Assembly: GCA_022820485.1 (NCBI GenBank)
Contig: JAJEFJ010000107.1
Coordinates: 50,370 to 114,369, forward strand
DNA: 64,000 nt
Reading direction: 5' to 3'
Source: Candidatus Latescibacterota bacterium
GTDB lineage: Bacteria > Latescibacterota > UBA2968 > UBA8231
The notes beneath the pieces were generated by a model. It was not told where the DNA came from. It saw nothing but the letters and a program-made list of their open reading frames with translations, and did no database searches. Numbering within the stretch: the stretch's first letter is position 1; every line of letters starts with the position of its first letter. Shown piece after piece: positions 16,575 through 24,561 of this stretch. Position numbers and translations under genes: made by a program.

Positions 16575-18068
16575 CTACAGATCAAACGAACGGGGTACTG
16601 CTTTCCCCCCTGCCCCGTGCAAAAACGCGTCGTCTGGCCGCGGCCAGCGCATTGCGTACTGCCGACTGCGCTGGCGACGGTAGCCTGCGTTGTAGTACGT
16701 GCTCGCGGCGAGCCAGCGGAGCAGACGAGCCGTAAGCTCGTTTTGCAGGTCTTGACGCTCGGGTCGGCCCCAGAGGTTCCACAACTCGTGCGGGTCCTGC
16801 TCCAAGTCGTATAGCTCGCCCTGATCTTGGCCGATGTAATAGACCATCTTGTGCCGCTGGCCGCGCATCATCACCTGATAATTGTCCTCGCAGAATACCC
16901 ACTCGCGCGGCGCGCAATCCGCGACTCCCTCTAAGTATGGCCCCAGCGAGCGTCCCTCCAAGTAACTAGGCACTTCCACGCCCGCTGCTTCTAGGATCGT
17001 CGGCCCCAAATCCATCAGCGAGACCAAGTCGCCGATCTCGCGGCCCTTTTGCGTCCGCCGGGTGTCGCGCACAATCAGCGGCACGTGGACGATCGGATCG
17101 TACATCAGCCACTTATACGCCAGCCCGTGATCGCCCAACAACTCGCCGTGATCCGAGCAGAAGAGGAGCAGACTATTGTCCAAAAAACCCCGCGCCTGCA
17201 GCGCGTCGAGGACCTCGCCCAGCTTCTCATCGACCGTGGTAATCTTGGCGTAGTAGTGTCGCCGCATGTGGGCGATGTCTTCTTCGCTGGGCGAGAACAT
17301 GTCGATCGCGGACTCGTGCTCGGTCTCAGCGTGCGTCTTTCTCTGCGCCGCGTGCTGTGGCGGCTTGTCCTCCAACTCGCCCTCGCGCATTACGCACGGA
17401 GGCATTGGACGCCCCGCGTACTGCTCCAGATGCCTCGGCAACGGGTCCCACGGTTCGTGCGGGCCGGTAAAACCCACCTGCAAGAAAAACGGAGACTGGC
17501 CTTTGTAATCGCGGATCCAAGCCAAGGCCGAGTCGCCGATAAAAACATCCGAGTGAAAGCGCTCCTCCAAGTGCCAAGGGACGCCTTGGTATTTCTGCAG
17601 CCAATTGGGGTCGGTCTTGTTGCGGTCGTTGGGCCGCTCCATGCCGTGAATCCGCAGATAGCGGCCCCAATCGTCGTCCGCCCCACCCATGTCGAGATTC
17701 TTGCTGGTGGGATTCTCCACCACGACCCGCTCGTGGAAGCCCCCGGCAACATCGCGCGGCGCAAAGTGCATCTTGCCGATGTTGACGCAGTGATAGCCCG
17801 CGTCATTGAGGTCTTGCACCCAATTGCGGTGACTGGCCCAGTGGTCAAAGCTGTACACGCCGGTATTGTGTGGGTACATACCCGTGAAGATCGCCGCCCG
17901 CGAGGCAATGCAAGTCGCACCTGGGCAAAAGGCATTGCGGAAGGAAAGTCCCTCCGCGGCCAAGCGGTCCATCGCCGGCGTAATCGCGTAGTCGTAGCCC
18001 CAAGCGCCGATTGTGTCGAAGCGCTGTTGGTCGGTCATAATGAGGATGATATTGGGTCGATCAGACAT
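16575..18068 (-). CDS. Sulfatase (type I, formylglycine-dependent)
   Basis: A 497-residue sulfatase. Near the N-terminus are the metal-binding IMTDQQ (D13) and the formylglycine signature C53-I-A-S-R followed by IFTGMYPHNTG. Further alkaline-phosphatase-superfamily signatures are NIGKMHF, GFTGPHEPWDP and the second metal site CSDHGELLGDHG. The enzyme hydrolyses sulfate esters; choline sulfate, phosphonate-ester or sulfated-sugar substrates are all possible. No secretion signal is seen, so a cytoplasmic role is likely. Start ATG 18066-18068 is chosen because AGGAG lies 8 nt upstream; a TTG 18 bp earlier has no ribosome site. It lies beside exo-lyase-like and GH88-like genes, suggesting sulfated polysaccharide or oligosaccharide degradation. 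Confidence 0.9.
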   Translation of the reverse strand: MSDRPNIILIMTDQQRFDTIGAWGYDYAITPAMDRLAAEGLSFRNAFCPGATCIASRAAIFTGMYPHNTGVYSFDHWASHRNWVQDLNDAGYHCVNIGKMHFAPRDVAGGFHERVVVENPTSKNLDMGGADDDWGRYLRIHGMERPNDRNKTDPNWLQKYQGVPWHLEERFHSDVFIGDSALAWIRDYKGQSPFFLQVGFTGPHEPWDPLPRHLEQYAGRPMPPCVMREGELEDKPPQHAAQRKTHAETEHESAIDMFSPSEEDIAHMRRHYYAKITTVDEKLGEVLDALQARGFLDNSLLLFCSDHGELLGDHGLAYKWLMYDPIVHVPLIVRDTRRTQKGREIGDLVSLMDLGPTILEAAGVEVPSYLEGRSLGPYLEGVADCAPREWVFCEDNYQVMMRGQRHKMVYYIGQDQGELYDLEQDPHELWNLWGRPERQDLQNELTARLLRWLAASTYYNAGYRRQRSRQYAMRWPRPDDAFLHGAGGKAVPRSFDL

Positions 18069-18127
18069 TCGGTATCTCCTATTCAATTACGAACTGACGT
18101 TACGCAGCGTTTGTCATGCCGGCGCAG

Positions 18128-18156
18128 GTAGGGGCGGTTTGCAAACCGCCCCCTAC
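18128..18156. repeat. GTAGGGGCG-type palindromic repeat
   Basis: GTAGGGGCGGTTT and its near-complement AAACCGCCCCCTAC around a short centre, upstream of the sulfatase gene. Nearby GACGTTACGC (about 18097) and TGCGTAAC (about 18180) form a wider inverted pair. Confidence 0.8.
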
Positions 18157-18226
18157 AGGGTGTCGCGCCAAATCCGCTGCGTAACATCAATTGCGAATTA
18201 CGAATTAGGGCTGGGGCCGGGAATTC

Positions 18227-20821
18227 CTAATTCTCAATTCCTGCTTCTGCAAGCGCCCCCAGTAGCGACGGCACGCCAAAAAACACCAAACTCAACGCGG
18301 TCGGGTGCATGGCCACCGCGCCCCGGTAATCCGGGCGGTCGCTCCAGTCCTGCTGGTCAATCAACTCGGCCAACACCGCGCGCCCCACCTCCAGATAGCC
18401 CTGCTCCCCGGTCAGCCGCCAAGCGTACGCCAGCGAGCCGCAGAGCACGCCGTGGTAGCTTTGGGCGCGGGCAAAGTCGGCGTCGAATACTCCTTTGCCG
18501 CCGCAAAACCAATCGACGGCCCGAACGAAAACCTCGGCTATATCCGCACGCTCGGTCATCCTGTGCATCCGCTCCAGCCCGACCATCAAGTAGTGAGTCT
18601 GATAGCCCTTTTGCTCCTCGTAGGGCAACACCCGCTTTAATGCAGTAAAGCTCCCCCGCAACTCGAGGAATTCTTCGTCGCTAAACGGAACCGCCGTGCC
18701 CATTTCCACTGCGAGAGTCGTGCCCTCGGTGGCCATGCCGTACGGCCCCTGGTCTGGCAGCTTGCCCTCAGTGGAGACCTGAAAGCGCTTGTGCCAGCTA
18801 CCGTCCTCGTTTTGGCCGCGAGCCACTGCGTCGTACACCTCTGCGGCGCGGCGCATAAAGCGATTCTCTCCGGTCAATTCGTACAGGTAGAGCAAGCCCC
18901 GCAGCGCGTTGGCGATGGAGCGCAAGCTGAAGCTGTAGCGCGGGTCCTCGCTCCAGCGGTAGCGCAGGAAAAATTCCCCAGCCTCGCGCAAAACCTCCCG
19001 CGCCCGCTCGTCGCCGCTCAAGTAATAGTAATCCACCCAATTGTCGATGAAGGTGTGCGAAGCGCACGGCTCGTCGCCAAAGTGGTCCATGCTGTGGCGG
19101 AAACAACCGCCGACCATGTAGGGCCGCAACGGATGATAGTGGCAGGTATCTACGTCCAGCGAGTGCCGGGTCATGGCCTCGGCGAGCGCGTAGTAGCGGC
19201 CCTCGCCCGTGCGCAAGTACTGCAACCACACGGCGTGGCGCGGATCCCATTCGCTGTTGCACCAACCCCAGCGGCCCTTGAAGCGCCAGCCGCCTGCGCT
19301 CTCTTCCCACGTGGCCATTACGTCGCCCCAATCGAAAAACCCCTTCCAGCGATAGCGCTCGATGTGCCCTTCCATCCAGGCGACAAAGCCCGTCAACATG
19401 CGGTCGGAACGAGGGAATTCCGCGCCGGTTGCCAAGCCGCCGACCGCCCCGCTCTGTACCACCCAGTCCGGCGCGACGCTCACCTGTGGCGGATGCAAAA
19501 GGCCCTGCAACCGTTCGCCGCTGGCGGAACCGGAGCGAAAAAAATCGACGAAAAACTCGCTGCTCTTCGCCGTGCCCATGCCGTCGGCATAGACCCCTTC
19601 GCCCTCGTGCCAAGCTACCTCTTCGGCGTAGCGCTTGCAGCTAAGCCGCCGGCCTTCTGGGTCGCGCCAAAAAAAGATGTCGATGCCTTGCGCACCTAAG
19701 CCGAGGGCCTTGGGATACTCCTCGGCCATGTAGCGCAATGCGACGCCGACGCCGACGCGGCCGTTCTCGGAGCAAATCCAGCCAGCGGCGCGTTCGCCCT
19801 CGGCCCGCGCGGCGCGCTCAACGCCCTCGTACTCCTCCCAATAGAAGTGATTGTCCGACCGCTGCGAGAGCAATGCGTAGCGCTCGGGGACCCAAGCCCC
19901 CTCCATGACCCGCCCGGCCCCGACGCGCCAAGTTCCGCCGCCTTCGGGCACGATTGGGACGCGCAAACCCAACTCCTCCACCTCGGTCTCGCGCGGATTG
20001 CAGGTAACGATCACCGTATGCACCACCCGCACTTGCGCCTTGCCGGCATAGGCGTAGATCCGGGTCGCAAAGCGCAGCGGGCGGTAGCCGACGTAGTGGT
20101 GCATGGGCGCGGTTGATTCGTAGGCCCCTCGGCAGCAGATCACCGCCCGCAAGGGACCGGCCTCTTCGATCTCAACGGCGTATTCCTCCACCCCCTCTGA
20201 CGCCAGACACATGCCCCCCATCCCGTAGATCCGCCGCTGCGTTCCTCCGACGAACTCCGACTCGGAGATCTTGGCCCAAGCATCGCCGCCGCCCCGAGGT
20301 GCAACCTCCACCTCGGAGACAAACGATCCTTCGGCTCGCTCCCCTAGCTCTACCCCGTCAAAAAGCGAGAATGCCTTTTTGCCAATGCCAAATCGCAGGG
20401 GTCCAGTACAGACCTCAAAGCGATCTTCTCGCTCGACGATTTCCACGCCTTGGACGCTCGCCGCCGCTTTTTGGTCCGTGTATCTCAAGGTGTACACAAC
20501 CTCTTGCCCCGCTTCCACATCGGCCTGAAAATCCACCAAGACCCACTTTGCGCTGCCGTCCGGCCAGCGGCCCAAGACCCGTAGCTGCACTGGGACATCT
20601 TGGCCCTGTGCGTCCTGCAAAGACAGGTTTTCCACGCCTACTACGGCACCTTGGGGCAGGGGGACGCCCCTCGTCAAGGGGTACTTTCGGCGGGTAATGT
20701 CCTCGGTCTCTACTACTTTTAAGGCAATGCCTTCGTCGGGTATGTTCACGTGACTTCTCCTTGGTCTCGTCTGTGCGGCGAGGGAAAATAAGCAAGCGAC
20801 CAACGCCCCACCAACCCGCAT
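18227..20821 (-). CDS. Exo-rhamnogalacturonan lyase-like/YetA-like secreted protein
   Basis: An 864-residue protein with a short signal-like start (MRVGGALVACLFSLAAQT). The N-terminal domain has the pattern RGVPLPQGAV, VPVQLRVLGRWPDGSAKWV and LVDFQADV, which I associate with the RIFT-barrel first domain of PcRGLX/YetA-type exo-rhamnogalacturonan lyases. The second half (about residues 450-860) is an alpha/alpha-toroid-like region (HSLDVDTCHYHPLRPYM, NALRGLLYLYELTGENRFM). It would release unsaturated uronic-acid disaccharides or act on a related polymer. Divergent from the GH88-like gene, which could act on the products. Ribosome site GGAGG at 20829-20833 supports this start; MITE copy 2 begins 25 bp upstream of the ATG. 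Family assignment is from motif memory. Confidence 0.7.
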   Translation of the reverse strand: MRVGGALVACLFSLAAQTRPRRSHVNIPDEGIALKVVETEDITRRKYPLTRGVPLPQGAVVGVENLSLQDAQGQDVPVQLRVLGRWPDGSAKWVLVDFQADVEAGQEVVYTLRYTDQKAAASVQGVEIVEREDRFEVCTGPLRFGIGKKAFSLFDGVELGERAEGSFVSEVEVAPRGGGDAWAKISESEFVGGTQRRIYGMGGMCLASEGVEEYAVEIEEAGPLRAVICCRGAYESTAPMHHYVGYRPLRFATRIYAYAGKAQVRVVHTVIVTCNPRETEVEELGLRVPIVPEGGGTWRVGAGRVMEGAWVPERYALLSQRSDNHFYWEEYEGVERAARAEGERAAGWICSENGRVGVGVALRYMAEEYPKALGLGAQGIDIFFWRDPEGRRLSCKRYAEEVAWHEGEGVYADGMGTAKSSEFFVDFFRSGSASGERLQGLLHPPQVSVAPDWVVQSGAVGGLATGAEFPRSDRMLTGFVAWMEGHIERYRWKGFFDWGDVMATWEESAGGWRFKGRWGWCNSEWDPRHAVWLQYLRTGEGRYYALAEAMTRHSLDVDTCHYHPLRPYMVGGCFRHSMDHFGDEPCASHTFIDNWVDYYYLSGDERAREVLREAGEFFLRYRWSEDPRYSFSLRSIANALRGLLYLYELTGENRFMRRAAEVYDAVARGQNEDGSWHKRFQVSTEGKLPDQGPYGMATEGTTLAVEMGTAVPFSDEEFLELRGSFTALKRVLPYEEQKGYQTHYLMVGLERMHRMTERADIAEVFVRAVDWFCGGKGVFDADFARAQSYHGVLCGSLAYAWRLTGEQGYLEVGRAVLAELIDQQDWSDRPDYRGAVAMHPTALSLVFFGVPSLLGALAEAGIEN

Positions 20822-20845
20822 TGACCCGCCTCCACCCCCCTCCTA

Positions 20846-20967
20846 TAGCAATCCTAAATGATTGAGCGATTTGAGTCCGCAGATCGTCTTGTTTCTACTA
20901 TTCTGCGTCCATCTGCGTCTATCTGCGTCCATCTGCGGATTATCTTGTAAGCGATGTAGGATTGCTA
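20846..20967. mobile_element. MITE copy 2 (122 bp)
   Basis: Left end TAGCAATCCTAAATGATT and inward-read right end TAGCAATCCTACATCGCT, flanked by TA at 20844-20845 and 20968-20969. The core contains several copies of the TCTGCGTCCATCTGCG dispersed repeat. It fills most of the 180-bp divergent intergenic region between the lyase-like and GH88-like genes, so it may affect their promoters. No coding capacity. Confidence 0.82.
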
Positions 20968-21001
20968 TATCTTCTCGCAGCCCAAACCAAAGGAACATCC
21001 C

Positions 21002-22375
21002 GTGAAACCAGACCAAAACCTGAACGCCCAACAACTCCTTCCGGCAATCCAGCGCTTTTTGACCCTTACCGGCACCAAGATCCTTGATCTCGACAGTACC
21101 TGGGACCCGGACCGCGGCACCCCAGTCTTCACCCAGCAGGGCCGCTACACCACCCGAGGCTGGACCGAGTGGACGCAGGGGTTCCAATACGGCTGCGCCA
21201 TACTCCAGTACGACATGACCGACGACGCGCGTTTCCTCGCACTCGGCCGCGACCACACCATTGCGCACATGGCGCCGCACGTCTCGCACGTCGGCGTCCA
21301 CGACCACGGCTTCAACAACCTCTCCACCTATGGCAACTTGCGCCGCCTGATGCTAGAAGGCCGCATCCCGCACGACCAGCGGGAGCTGGATTTCTACGAG
21401 TTGGCCATCAAGCTGTCGGGGGCCGTGCAAGCCGCGCGCTGGACCGAGACTGCGTACGGCACGGGTTTTATCCACTCCTTCAACGGCCCGCATTCGCTCT
21501 TCTCCGACACCATGCGCTCGCTGCGCATCTTGGGGACGGCGCACCAGCTCGGCCACGCGCTGATGGGCGAGGGCGACAAGCGCATCAGCCTGCTCGGCCG
21601 CTTAATCGAACACGCCCAGACCAACGCCCGTTTCAACGTGTACTACGGCGAGGGGCGCGACGCGTTTGACACACCTGGCCGCGTGGTTCACGAATCCATA
21701 TTCAACGTCCACGACGGCCAATACCGCTGCCCCAGCACCCAGCAGGGCTACACTCCGTTTTCTACTTGGACTCGCGGTCTGTCGTGGGTGCTCACGGGCT
21801 ACGCCGAGCAGCTAGAGTATTTCGCCACACTCAGCGAGGCCGATGTCGAGCCTTTCGGCACCAAGGCCGACCTCGTGCAAACCATGGAAAAAGCCGCCCT
21901 AGCCACCGCTGAATTCCACATCGCCAACAGCTTTGCCGACGGCGTGCCCTTCTGGGACACCGGCGCACCCGGGGTCGCCTCCTTTGGCGCGATAACCGAC
22001 CAGCCCTCCGACCCGTACAACGACGTCGAGCCGCTCGACAGCTCGGCCGCAGCCATTTGTGGCCAAGGGTACTTGCGCTTGGGCAACTACTATTTGTCCA
22101 AGGGGGACGAAGCAAAAGGGACGCGCTATCGCGCCGCAGCCTTCACCATTGCCCGCGCCCTCTTAGAGGAACCGTATCTCGCCGTCGATCCCCAACACCA
22201 AGGCATCACTCTCCACGCGATCTACCATCGCCCCAACGGCTGGGACTACGTACCCCAAGGCCGCAAAATCCCCTGCGGCGAGGCAGCCATGTGGGGCGAC
22301 TACCACACAATGGAACTGATAAGCCTGATCAAACGCGAAGCCGAAAACGCCCCTTATCCACTCTTCTTCCAATAG
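21002..22375 (+). CDS. Glycoside hydrolase family 88-like unsaturated uronyl hydrolase
   Basis: A 457-residue (alpha/alpha)6-barrel protein starting at GTG 21002 with AAAGGA upstream. Features resembling GH88 are GFQYGCAILQYDMTDDARFL, VHDHGFNNLSTYGNLRR (a candidate catalytic Asp101), LDSSAAAICGQGYLRLG and the ending QGITLHAIY, CGEAAMWGDYHTMELISLI. GH88/105 enzymes hydrate the 4,5-double bond of unsaturated glucuronyl or galacturonyl ends left by polysaccharide lyases, releasing keto-uronic acids in the cytoplasm. This suits the divergent lyase-like neighbour and the downstream dehydratase 11 bp away. No signal peptide is evident. Confidence 0.8.
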   Translation: MKPDQNLNAQQLLPAIQRFLTLTGTKILDLDSTWDPDRGTPVFTQQGRYTTRGWTEWTQGFQYGCAILQYDMTDDARFLALGRDHTIAHMAPHVSHVGVHDHGFNNLSTYGNLRRLMLEGRIPHDQRELDFYELAIKLSGAVQAARWTETAYGTGFIHSFNGPHSLFSDTMRSLRILGTAHQLGHALMGEGDKRISLLGRLIEHAQTNARFNVYYGEGRDAFDTPGRVVHESIFNVHDGQYRCPSTQQGYTPFSTWTRGLSWVLTGYAEQLEYFATLSEADVEPFGTKADLVQTMEKAALATAEFHIANSFADGVPFWDTGAPGVASFGAITDQPSDPYNDVEPLDSSAAAICGQGYLRLGNYYLSKGDEAKGTRYRAAAFTIARALLEEPYLAVDPQHQGITLHAIYHRPNGWDYVPQGRKIPCGEAAMWGDYHTMELISLIKREAENAPYPLFFQ

Positions 22376-22386
22376 CGAGACCTATC

Positions 22387-23532
22387 GTGAAAATCACCGC
22401 CATTACCCCGATCATCGCCCGCTTTGGCAACCGCCCGCGCGTCTTGGTCAAAATCGAGACTGACGAGGGCATCACTGGCTGGGGCGAGACCTACTCCATC
22501 GGCCCCGACCTGGCCGTTGGCCCGACCGTCGATTATTGCTTTGAGCTAATCAAGGACATCGATCCTCGGCGGATCGAGTTCATCATGATGAAGCTGCATC
22601 AGCAGTTTCGCTTTCCTCCGGGTGGGATCGGTCTGTCGGCCATCTCCGGCATCGACCACGCGCTGTGGGACATTTCCGGCAAAGCCGCGGGCGTGCCGGT
22701 CTATCAGCTCTTGGGCGGCCACGCCCGCGACCGGGTGCGCGTGTACCGCGGGATCGGCGGCCGCGACGGCAAAGAGGCCGCCGACCAAGCCCGGCGTCTG
22801 CACGAGGAATACGGCTTCACCGCCTTCAAAACCAGCCCCTATCAACTCGATCCCGACGCCAACCGCTGGGGCCGAGTCTGCGCCGAGGCGACCAAATACT
22901 TTGAAGAACTGCGCGTCAACTGCCCCGACGACTGGGAATTTGCCTTCGACCCACACGCCAAGATCTTCGAGCCGATTCGCGCCTTGCAGCTAGCCAACGC
23001 CCTCGCACCGTACGATCCCTTCTTCTACGAAGAGCCTATGCGCCCCGAGCACATTCCGGCATGGACCAGCCTCAAGTCGCAGATGCAGGTGCCGTTAGCC
23101 ACCGGCGAGAGCCTCTACGCCCGCTTTGAGTTTCTCGATCTAATCGCCAACCAAGGGGCCGACATCATCCAGCCCGATATCTGCGTTTGCGGCGGCTTGC
23201 TCGAAATGCGCAAGATCAACGCCATCGCCGAAGCCCACTACATCAGCATCGCCCCGCACAATCCGATGGGGCCGTTGGCAACAGCGGTCAATCTGCACTT
23301 CTGCGCCTCGGCACCCAACTTCAAAATTCTCGAATACCTCCTGCCAACTGAATCCGAGTGGAACGATTGGGTTGACGAACCCTATCTGCCCAAAGACGGC
23401 TACTTAGAGCTGCGACCAGACCGGCCGGGCCTAGGCGTCGAAGTCAACGAAGAAGCCATCGCCGACAACGAATACATCCATTGGGAACGCTCTAGCCCAA
23501 CGCGCCCTGACGGCTCGACCGGGTACATCTAA
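22387..23532 (+). CDS. MR/MLE family sugar-acid dehydratase
   Basis: A 381-residue enolase-superfamily enzyme. GTG 22387 is preferred because homology begins at VKITAITPIIARFGNRPRVL; an open frame continues upstream but covers the GH88-like gene. Ligands D188 (AFDPH), E215 (FYEEP), E241 (TGESL), with D264 and H291 (APHNP), match the galactonate-dehydratase-like subgroup. SAISGIDHALWDISGKAAG and LLGGHARDRVRVYRG are typical. It probably dehydrates an aldonic or uronic-type acid arising from the preceding hydrolase. The stop overlaps the next ATG by one base (TAATG). Confidence 0.88.
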   Translation: MKITAITPIIARFGNRPRVLVKIETDEGITGWGETYSIGPDLAVGPTVDYCFELIKDIDPRRIEFIMMKLHQQFRFPPGGIGLSAISGIDHALWDISGKAAGVPVYQLLGGHARDRVRVYRGIGGRDGKEAADQARRLHEEYGFTAFKTSPYQLDPDANRWGRVCAEATKYFEELRVNCPDDWEFAFDPHAKIFEPIRALQLANALAPYDPFFYEEPMRPEHIPAWTSLKSQMQVPLATGESLYARFEFLDLIANQGADIIQPDICVCGGLLEMRKINAIAEAHYISIAPHNPMGPLATAVNLHFCASAPNFKILEYLLPTESEWNDWVDEPYLPKDGYLELRPDRPGLGVEVNEEAIADNEYIHWERSSPTRPDGSTGYI

Positions 23533-24071
23533 TGCTCAGCCGCGACCACACCGCGCTCGTCCTCATCGACATTCAGGGCAAGCTAGCCTCGCTAATGCAC
23601 GAGCGCGAGGCACTCTACCGCCAGCTACAGATTCTCGTCAAGGGCGCGCAGATTGTCGGGTTGCCCATCCTATGGCTGGAGCAGTACCCCAAAGGGCTTG
23701 GCCCCACCATTCCCGAGATCGCCGACCTGCTCTCCAACCAAGAGCCACTGGCCAAGACCTGCTTTAGCGCCTGCGGCCTCAGCACTTTCCAAACCCAACT
23801 GCGCCAGAGCGACCGCCGCCAGATTCTCCTAGCCGGCATCGAAAGCCACATCTGCGTCTATCAGACGGCCCGCGATTTGCTGGACTCGGGCTACCAAGTT
23901 GAAGTCGTGGCCGACGCGGTCTCCTCGCGCACAGCCGAGAACAAGGAGCTGGGGCTGCAAAAAATGGCGTCCGCTGGCGCGCAGATCACCGCAGTGGAAA
24001 TGTGTCTATTTGAATTGCTGCGGGAGGCGGGGACGGCGGAGTTCAAGCAAATTGCCGCCTTGGTCAAGTGA
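23532..24071 (+). CDS. Isochorismatase/nicotinamidase-like cysteine hydrolase (YcaC-type)
   Basis: A 179-residue hydrolase of the isochorismatase-like superfamily. The catalytic triad can be read as D13 (VLIDIQ), K75 (LAKTCFSACG) and C108 (IESHICVYQTA). Such enzymes hydrolyse amides or act on small acids; the substrate is not clear from sequence. It is translationally coupled to the dehydratase and is the last gene before a terminator at 24073-24105, so the lyase-product pathway may include an amide or lactam step, or this may be an unrelated passenger. Confidence 0.85.
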   Translation: MLSRDHTALVLIDIQGKLASLMHEREALYRQLQILVKGAQIVGLPILWLEQYPKGLGPTIPEIADLLSNQEPLAKTCFSACGLSTFQTQLRQSDRRQILLAGIESHICVYQTARDLLDSGYQVEVVADAVSSRTAENKELGLQKMASAGAQITAVEMCLFELLREAGTAEFKQIAALVK

Positions 24072-24072
24072 G

Positions 24073-24105
24073 CGGTGCTGTTACCTCTGAGGAACAGCAC
24101 CGTTT
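24073..24105 (+). terminator. Rho-independent terminator
   Basis: 10-bp stem CGGTGCTGTT/AACAGCACCG with a 10-nt loop and TTT after it, directly downstream of the isochorismatase-like gene. The T-run is short. Confidence 0.7.
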
Positions 24106-24230
24106 CTACAAGGCAACAGCACGACGCATACAACACATAACGCTACCAGAGGGAACGGGCATCTGCCAAGCATGGCCTATCTTTTGCTTATAGGGGGGAG
24201 TGCTTACATTTACCCAAAGAGGACCTTCTC

Positions 24231-24557
24231 ATGGCCGAGCAATCGCCCAAGCCCGCCCAAGCCACTGAATCCACCCTCGCTCTGAGCTTCCTGCGCGAGG
24301 ATATTCAGGACCTGCGTCAAGACGTGCGCCAAATACACGGGCGCATTGACCAGACCAACGAGCGTATCGACGGTCTGCGCACCGAGATAAGCGGGCGCAT
24401 CGATCAGACCAACGGGCGCATCAATCAGACCAATGAACGCATCGACGACTTAGCCAAACAGCTCGATTCGCGCTACGCACGGCTAATGGCCATGCTCATC
24501 GCCTGCACCAGCATCCTCATAACAGCCCTAGGCGCGGCCGTCGCCGTGCTCAAGTGA
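24231..24557 (+). CDS. Coiled-coil protein with C-terminal membrane helix
   Basis: A 108-residue protein of unknown function. Residues 20-78 are a coiled coil built from near-repeated units (GRIDQTNERIDGL, GRIDQTNGRINQTNERIDD). Residues ~84-107 form one hydrophobic helix (LMAMLIACTSILITALGAAV). The DNA repeats of the coil could expand or contract. AGAGGA precedes the ATG. It ends 4 bp from the convergent MR/MLE gene. The architecture parallels 13642-13923. Confidence 0.7.
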   Translation: MAEQSPKPAQATESTLALSFLREDIQDLRQDVRQIHGRIDQTNERIDGLRTEISGRIDQTNGRINQTNERIDDLAKQLDSRYARLMAMLIACTSILITALGAAVAVLK

Positions 24558-24561
24558 CGCC

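Noticed and set aside
16443..16814. 123-codon open frame on the plus strand
   Set aside because: Runs through the GTAGGGGCG palindrome and is antisense to the sulfatase 3' end.
17049..18131. 360-codon open frame on the plus strand
   Set aside because: Antisense to the sulfatase gene; no recognisable motif.
18791..19699. 302-codon open frame on the plus strand
   Set aside because: Antisense to the lyase-like gene, composition typical of a shadow frame.
22057..22386. N-terminal extension of the 22387 dehydratase
   Set aside because: The extra 110 codons overlap the GH88-like gene in another frame and lack family similarity; homology starts at GTG 22387.
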